DNA from: Spirosoma endbachense | Lineage (GTDB): Bacteria; Bacteroidota; Bacteroidia; Cytophagales; Spirosomataceae | DNA: 64,000 nt | Reading direction: 5' to 3' | Assembly (NCBI RefSeq): GCF_010233585.1 | Contig: NZ_CP045997.1 | Coordinates: forward strand, 6,283,512-6,347,511 | Shown: piece after piece, positions 61,062-64,000 of the stretch | Numbering within the stretch: position 1 is the stretch's first letter | Layout: each line of letters begins with the position of its first letter | Notes under the pieces: model-generated | Database searches by the model: none | What the model saw: the letters and a program-made list of their open reading frames with translations, nothing else | What the model was told of the DNA's origin: nothing | Made by a program: the position numbers and the translations under genes

Positions 61062-61868
61062 CTATTGCCAAACGTTAAAAAAATGATGAACTGGTCCGTG
61101 TCCATGTCCCAGACGATAAACGGCTCCAGCCTGAAGTGCCTGCGTCAGATATACTTTGGCGGCAGCTACTGCTTCTACGATAGACAATCCTTTGGCTAAT
61201 CCGGCAGCAATGGCCGACGAAAGTGTGCAGCCTGTTCCGTGCGAATTTTCCGTTTTTATCCGCTCGGTTGGAAACCAATGCTGTTCTTCGGCAGAAACAT
61301 AAAGCAAGTCTGTACTCTCAGCGGAGTTCAAATGGCCACCTTTTACCAGAATGGCTCCTGAACTTAGCTTTGCCAGCTCAACAGCGGCTGGTAGCATATC
61401 TGCTGCTGTTTCTACTGGTCTACCCAATAGTACACTGGCTTCAGGTAGATTAGGGGTGATCACCTTCGCCATAGGCAGAAGGTAAGTTTTCAGGGCGTCG
61501 ATGGCTTCATCCTGCAAGAGTTTATCGCCACTTTTGGCCACCATTACAGGATCGAGCACAATGGTTGTTACGCCAAATTCCGTTAACGTTCTGGCGACCT
61601 GCTCAATAACTTCCGGCGAGTGAAGCATCCCGATTTTAACGGCATCAGCTCCAATATCGCTCAAAACAGCTTTTAATTGCTCGGCGATAAAGGCGGGCGG
61701 AACGGATAGTATTGCCGTTACCGCTTTTGTGTTCTGAGCGGTAAGTGCCGTTAACACCGACATACCGTAGCAGCCGAGTGCCGAAAACGTTTTAAGGTCG
61801 GCCTGAATACCCGCTCCTCCCCCACTGTCAGAACCGGCAATCGTTAAAGCCCTGGTGTATGTTTTCAT
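61062..61868 (-). CDS. thiD: hydroxymethylpyrimidine (phosphate) kinase
   Basis: This 268-residue enzyme phosphorylates HMP and HMP-phosphate to HMP-diphosphate for thiamine synthesis. The N-terminal substrate loop is AGSDSGGGAGIQADLKTFSALGCYGMSVLTALTAQNT. VLDPVMVAKSGDKLL follows, then ILVKGGHL and the ATP-binding HGTGCTLSSAIAAGLAKG motif. All are typical of single-domain ThiD. It follows thiE by 12 bases on the same strand. Operon position between thiE and tenA fits its role. Confidence 0.97.
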   Translation of the reverse strand: MKTYTRALTIAGSDSGGGAGIQADLKTFSALGCYGMSVLTALTAQNTKAVTAILSVPPAFIAEQLKAVLSDIGADAVKIGMLHSPEVIEQVARTLTEFGVTTIVLDPVMVAKSGDKLLQDEAIDALKTYLLPMAKVITPNLPEASVLLGRPVETAADMLPAAVELAKLSSGAILVKGGHLNSAESTDLLYVSAEEQHWFPTERIKTENSHGTGCTLSSAIAAGLAKGLSIVEAVAAAKVYLTQALQAGAVYRLGHGHGPVHHFFNVWQ

Positions 61869-61880
61869 TTGTACAAATTT

Positions 61881-62501
61881 CTAAGTACCAATAAGTTGGA
61901 TCAGTTCGCGGGTGGCTTCGTACGGTGACGGATGACCACAAATAGCCGATACAACAGCTACTCCCGATGCACCGGCCCGAATGACGTCCTGAATGTTGCT
62001 GGCTTTTATACCGCCTATGGCAAATGTAGGCAGACTAGTTTGGTTACAAATCGCCCGGAGCCCCTCCAATCCAAGCAAACTGGACGTATCCTGCTTGGTT
62101 CCGGTTGGAAATATGGTTGCAATGCCGAAATAGTCTAAATCTTTACCAGCAGCAGCCGGCAATTCGGATAAATTGTTGATAGACAGCCCAATGATTTTAT
62201 CAGGACCAATCAATGACCGGACCAGCGGATACGGCATATCATCCTGACCGACGTGAACGCCGTCGGCATCAATGGCTAGCGCAACATCAGTCCGATCATT
62301 GACGATCAGCCGGGCACTGTGTGCCTGAGTAATGCGTTTCAACTCAACGCCAAGTGCAACAAAAGCGCGGGTGGATAACGCCTTTTCGCGTAGCTGCACC
62401 CACTTCACTCCGGCCCGGCAGGCTTCTTCAACCACAAAAGGCAACGTATGACCTGCCGACTGGGCGACTTCGCTATCAGTCACTAAATAGAGCCCGCTCA
62501 C
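61881..62501 (-). CDS. thiE: thiamine phosphate synthase
   Basis: This 206-residue TIM-barrel enzyme joins HMP-diphosphate and thiazole-phosphate to thiamine phosphate. It shows LYLVTDSEVA, the WVQLREK strand, IVNDRTDVALAIDADGVHVGQDDMP with the phosphate and metal ligands, and FGIATIFPTGTKQDTSSLLGLEGL. AIGGIKASNIQDVIRAGASGVAVVSAI follows. It overlaps thiM's stop by four bases (ATGA), so translation is probably coupled. Its length is standard. Confidence 0.96.
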   Translation of the reverse strand: MSGLYLVTDSEVAQSAGHTLPFVVEEACRAGVKWVQLREKALSTRAFVALGVELKRITQAHSARLIVNDRTDVALAIDADGVHVGQDDMPYPLVRSLIGPDKIIGLSINNLSELPAAAGKDLDYFGIATIFPTGTKQDTSSLLGLEGLRAICNQTSLPTFAIGGIKASNIQDVIRAGASGVAVVSAICGHPSPYEATRELIQLIGT

Positions 62502-63304
62502 GATTGCGTTAGTTGAAGCCGATTGGTTATAGCCGCTTCTGATAATTCATAAAGCGCATTAAGAAAGTTGACCTGTAGACTACCAGGAGCCGAATCTTTT
62601 TCAGTCGCAATTTCTCCAGCAATACCCATAACAGCCATAGCATGCGTAGCTGCCTGGAAATAATTGGCATTAACGGCTGAAAACGCGCCGATCAAAGCGG
62701 TGGCTGTGCAACCCATGCCCGTTACTTTCGTCATGAGTGGGTGCCCATTTTTTACTGTAGCAACTCGTTTACCCTGAATAATATAATCGGTAGCCCCACT
62801 AACGACCACCACCGAGCCCCATACCAAACTTAGCCGCTGGGCTGCCTCTAGGGCAGCTTCTGAGCCATACAAACTGTCAACGCCTTTGGTTTGTGCGTTC
62901 AGGCCAGCGAGTGCCATAATTTCAGAAGCATTTCCCCGAATGATGGTTGGGGCCGCTAACGACAATAACTCTTCACTAACCTTGTTTCGATAGGCCGTTG
63001 CACCAACTCCAACCGGATCGAACACGATGGGTTTACCTAACGCTTTCGCCCGATGCATGGCGAGCTTCATTCCTGCCACAAATGTAGCGTCGAGTGTACC
63101 GATATTGACGACCAGAGCGCTTGAAATAGACACAAAATCCTCTACTTCTTCCGGCGCATGAACCATAGCGGGCGATGCTCCCAACGCCAGCAGTGCATTG
63201 GCAGTATTATTCATCACTACGAAGTTGGTAATATTATGGACAAGCGGAGCCTGAGCGCGAATTTGCTCGACGTAGGTCCAGATCAGTTGGGCTTCTTGAG
63301 ACAT
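62498..63304 (-). CDS. thiM: hydroxyethylthiazole kinase
   Basis: This 268-residue kinase phosphorylates salvaged 4-methyl-5-(2-hydroxyethyl)thiazole. It shows VHNITNFVVMNNTANALLALGASPAMVHAPEEVEDF, KALGKPIVFDPVGVGATAYR, TIIRGNASEIMALAG and the ATP motif VTGMGCTATALIGAFSAV. It is the first gene of the operon. The leader contains a TPP riboswitch on the same strand, and the start codon sits next to the predicted switching hairpin. No thiC or thiG is nearby, so the operon serves salvage rather than full synthesis. Confidence 0.97.
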   Translation of the reverse strand: MSQEAQLIWTYVEQIRAQAPLVHNITNFVVMNNTANALLALGASPAMVHAPEEVEDFVSISSALVVNIGTLDATFVAGMKLAMHRAKALGKPIVFDPVGVGATAYRNKVSEELLSLAAPTIIRGNASEIMALAGLNAQTKGVDSLYGSEAALEAAQRLSLVWGSVVVVSGATDYIIQGKRVATVKNGHPLMTKVTGMGCTATALIGAFSAVNANYFQAATHAMAVMGIAGEIATEKDSAPGSLQVNFLNALYELSEAAITNRLQLTQS

Positions 63305-63451
63305 GTTGCTGTTAATAAGGGGATAATCAGCAACTTTAGAGGAGAGCGAACGAATAGACGCTAACTTTTCCCTACGGCAGTATAAACTGCATCAGGTAAT
63401 GAGGGTATTCTCTCAGTCTATCCTGTTCCGGGACAGACACCCCTAAAGTTG
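63305..63451 (-). promoter_or_regulatory. TPP riboswitch with translational expression platform
   Basis: Read on the minus strand, the aptamer (about 63363-63450) contains CTTTAGGGGTG, CTGAGAGAATACCC, ACCTGATGCAG and CTGCCGTAGGGAAAA, the full set of conserved thi-box parts. P1 pairs AACTTT at its 5-prime end with AAAGTT (63363-63368) at its 3-prime end. Downstream, GTTGCTG (63328-63334) can pair with CAGCAAC (63305-63311) directly at the thiM ATG. The sequence CTAAAGTTG (63331-63339) is complementary to the aptamer's own CAACTTTAG (63443-63451). So the two states compete: with TPP, P1 forms and the start is masked; without TPP, the 5-prime arm pairs with CTAAAGTTG and frees the start. Confidence 0.93.
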
Positions 63452-63456
63452 TCTGG

Positions 63457-63464
63457 CAAAGGTA
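63457..63464 (-). promoter_or_regulatory. thi operon promoter box TACCTTTG
   Basis: On the minus strand, TTG, 16 bases and TACCTTTG fit the Bacteroidota promoter. The -7 box lies only about seven bases upstream of the first riboswitch bases, so transcription would start almost exactly at the aptamer. Confidence 0.75.
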
Positions 63465-63914
63465 TACTATTCCTCCTTTACAATATGAGCCAGTAAACTA
63501 GTTTTTACATGGAAAGCGAACACCTCAGCGACAGCCAACCAACCTGTTAAACTAAACTCTCCTTTTGATTCTGCGCTACGGGAATGCTAACGCCGTTGGT
63601 CATGACCAGCGGAAAGTGTGGCAACCGCTACGAGGGAGGTGTGTCTCAGCTAATAAACAGGTAGTAACATTGGTGGATTATTCCTGTGCGATGGCATTTC
63701 TATACGTTGCCAGCGAATGGTACATTGGGCCGACTACCCATGACCGACAATAGCCCGATTAGACCCGTTTATAAATCAAGGTCAACCAGCTATCAACAGC
63801 CCAACTTTAGTATCAAAAGCAGAAGTACTATTGCATAGATCAATCGTTCACGCTGCTGTTGGTACTGTTCGGTTACAGGGCTTTCTTATAAAACTGGCTG
63901 GGAGCCAGTAGTCT
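63465..63914. other. intergenic region with unrecognised fragments
   Basis: No supported gene is seen. A short frame at 63565-63753 reads zinc-finger-like fragments in shifting frames (GNANAVGH, then SGKCGNRYEG), which may be a decayed insertion-sequence remnant. On the minus strand near 63800-63880 a short hydrophobic tail (RERLIYAIVLLLLILKLGC) is open but without a start. Confidence 0.35.
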
Positions 63915-63922
63915 TACCTTTG
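63915..63922 (+). promoter_or_regulatory. candidate -7 box TACCTTTG
   Basis: TACCTTTG matches the -7 consensus and lies 22 bases before the ATG at 63945. A -33 TTG is not clear. Confidence 0.5.
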
Positions 63923-63944
63923 TGGTTAACTAGACGACAAATTC

Positions 63945-64000
63945 ATGACCCCTGTTCCCAGCACGGCTAAAACTACGGCTTTCTTTCAACTTCTCAACCA
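63945..64000 (+). CDS. start of an unknown gene (partial)
   Basis: An ATG opens a frame that runs off the right edge after about 18 residues (MTPVPSTAKTTAFFQLLN). A promoter-like TACCTTTG lies 22 bases upstream, which is why I think it is a real start. The visible part is too short to assign a family or location. Confidence 0.4.
   Translation, partial: MTPVPSTAKTTAFFQLLN

Noticed and set aside
63565..63753. Frame of 62 codons resembling a zinc-finger IS1-type protein
   Set aside because: The similarity (GNANAVGH; SGKCGNRYEG) is spread over two frames and too short to support a family; kept only as a note in the intergenic entry.

Overview
This window looks like chromosome from a Bacteroidota bacterium, most likely a Cytophagales member close to Spirosoma. 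The evidence is a single-chain SecDF, a PorZ-like type IX secretion protein with a C-terminal sorting-type domain, a SusC/TonB-type outer-membrane receptor with a carboxypeptidase-like N-terminal domain, an ECF sigma factor/FecR pair, and repeated TANNTTTG promoter boxes. The genus is an inference; the phylum is well supported. I saw no rRNA, tRNA or CRISPR array.

Layout. 0-5 kb: sigma/FecR pair, a sugar-isomerase-type cupin, an intact IS110 element with a structured RNA-like leader, and a CYTH-CHAD pair. 5-8.8 kb: a decayed zone with gene fragments, an inactivated IS982 element and small unknown genes. 8.8-16 kb: an accessory stretch. An AraC regulator stands opposite a cyclophilin-like lipoprotein, an alpha/beta hydrolase and an O-acetyltransferase; then come an erythromycin-esterase-like gene and an AT-rich membrane gene. 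These blocks are separated by four directly oriented copies of one short repeat. 16-18.2 kb: a Fic gene cut by a damaged IS3-family element. 18.4-26 kb: housekeeping genes (murB, ROK kinase, SDR, MlaE/MlaF pair, amidohydrolase, nadC). 26-35 kb: secDF, an amino-acid permease, a TauE transporter with an MBL-rhodanese enzyme (sulfur handling), and pdhB. 35-50 kb: TonB-type receptor, nucleoside hydrolase with a methylthioribose-kinase-like phosphotransferase, tdk-porZ overlap, two cell-envelope proteins, a large glycoside-hydrolase-like protein and a beta-lactamase-fold hydrolase. 50-60 kb: DUF3037/HipA-kinase pair, siderophore-interacting protein, PHP-GDPD fusion, and small metabolic genes. 60.4-63.5 kb: a thiamine salvage operon (thiM-thiE-thiD-tenA) led by a TPP riboswitch whose switching helices can be read from the sequence.

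Two repeat families stand out. One is the four-copy element at 8.86-15.67 kb that borders accessory gene blocks. The other is a set of long hairpins at 33.66, 52.07, 55.96 and 57.94 kb sharing an AACCGTGGCACG core. Their arms differ between copies but stay complementary within three copies; the fourth (55.96 kb) has one decayed arm. These, the riboswitch architecture and the IS110 leader RNA are the most interesting items. No whole new multi-gene system could be demonstrated from sequence alone.
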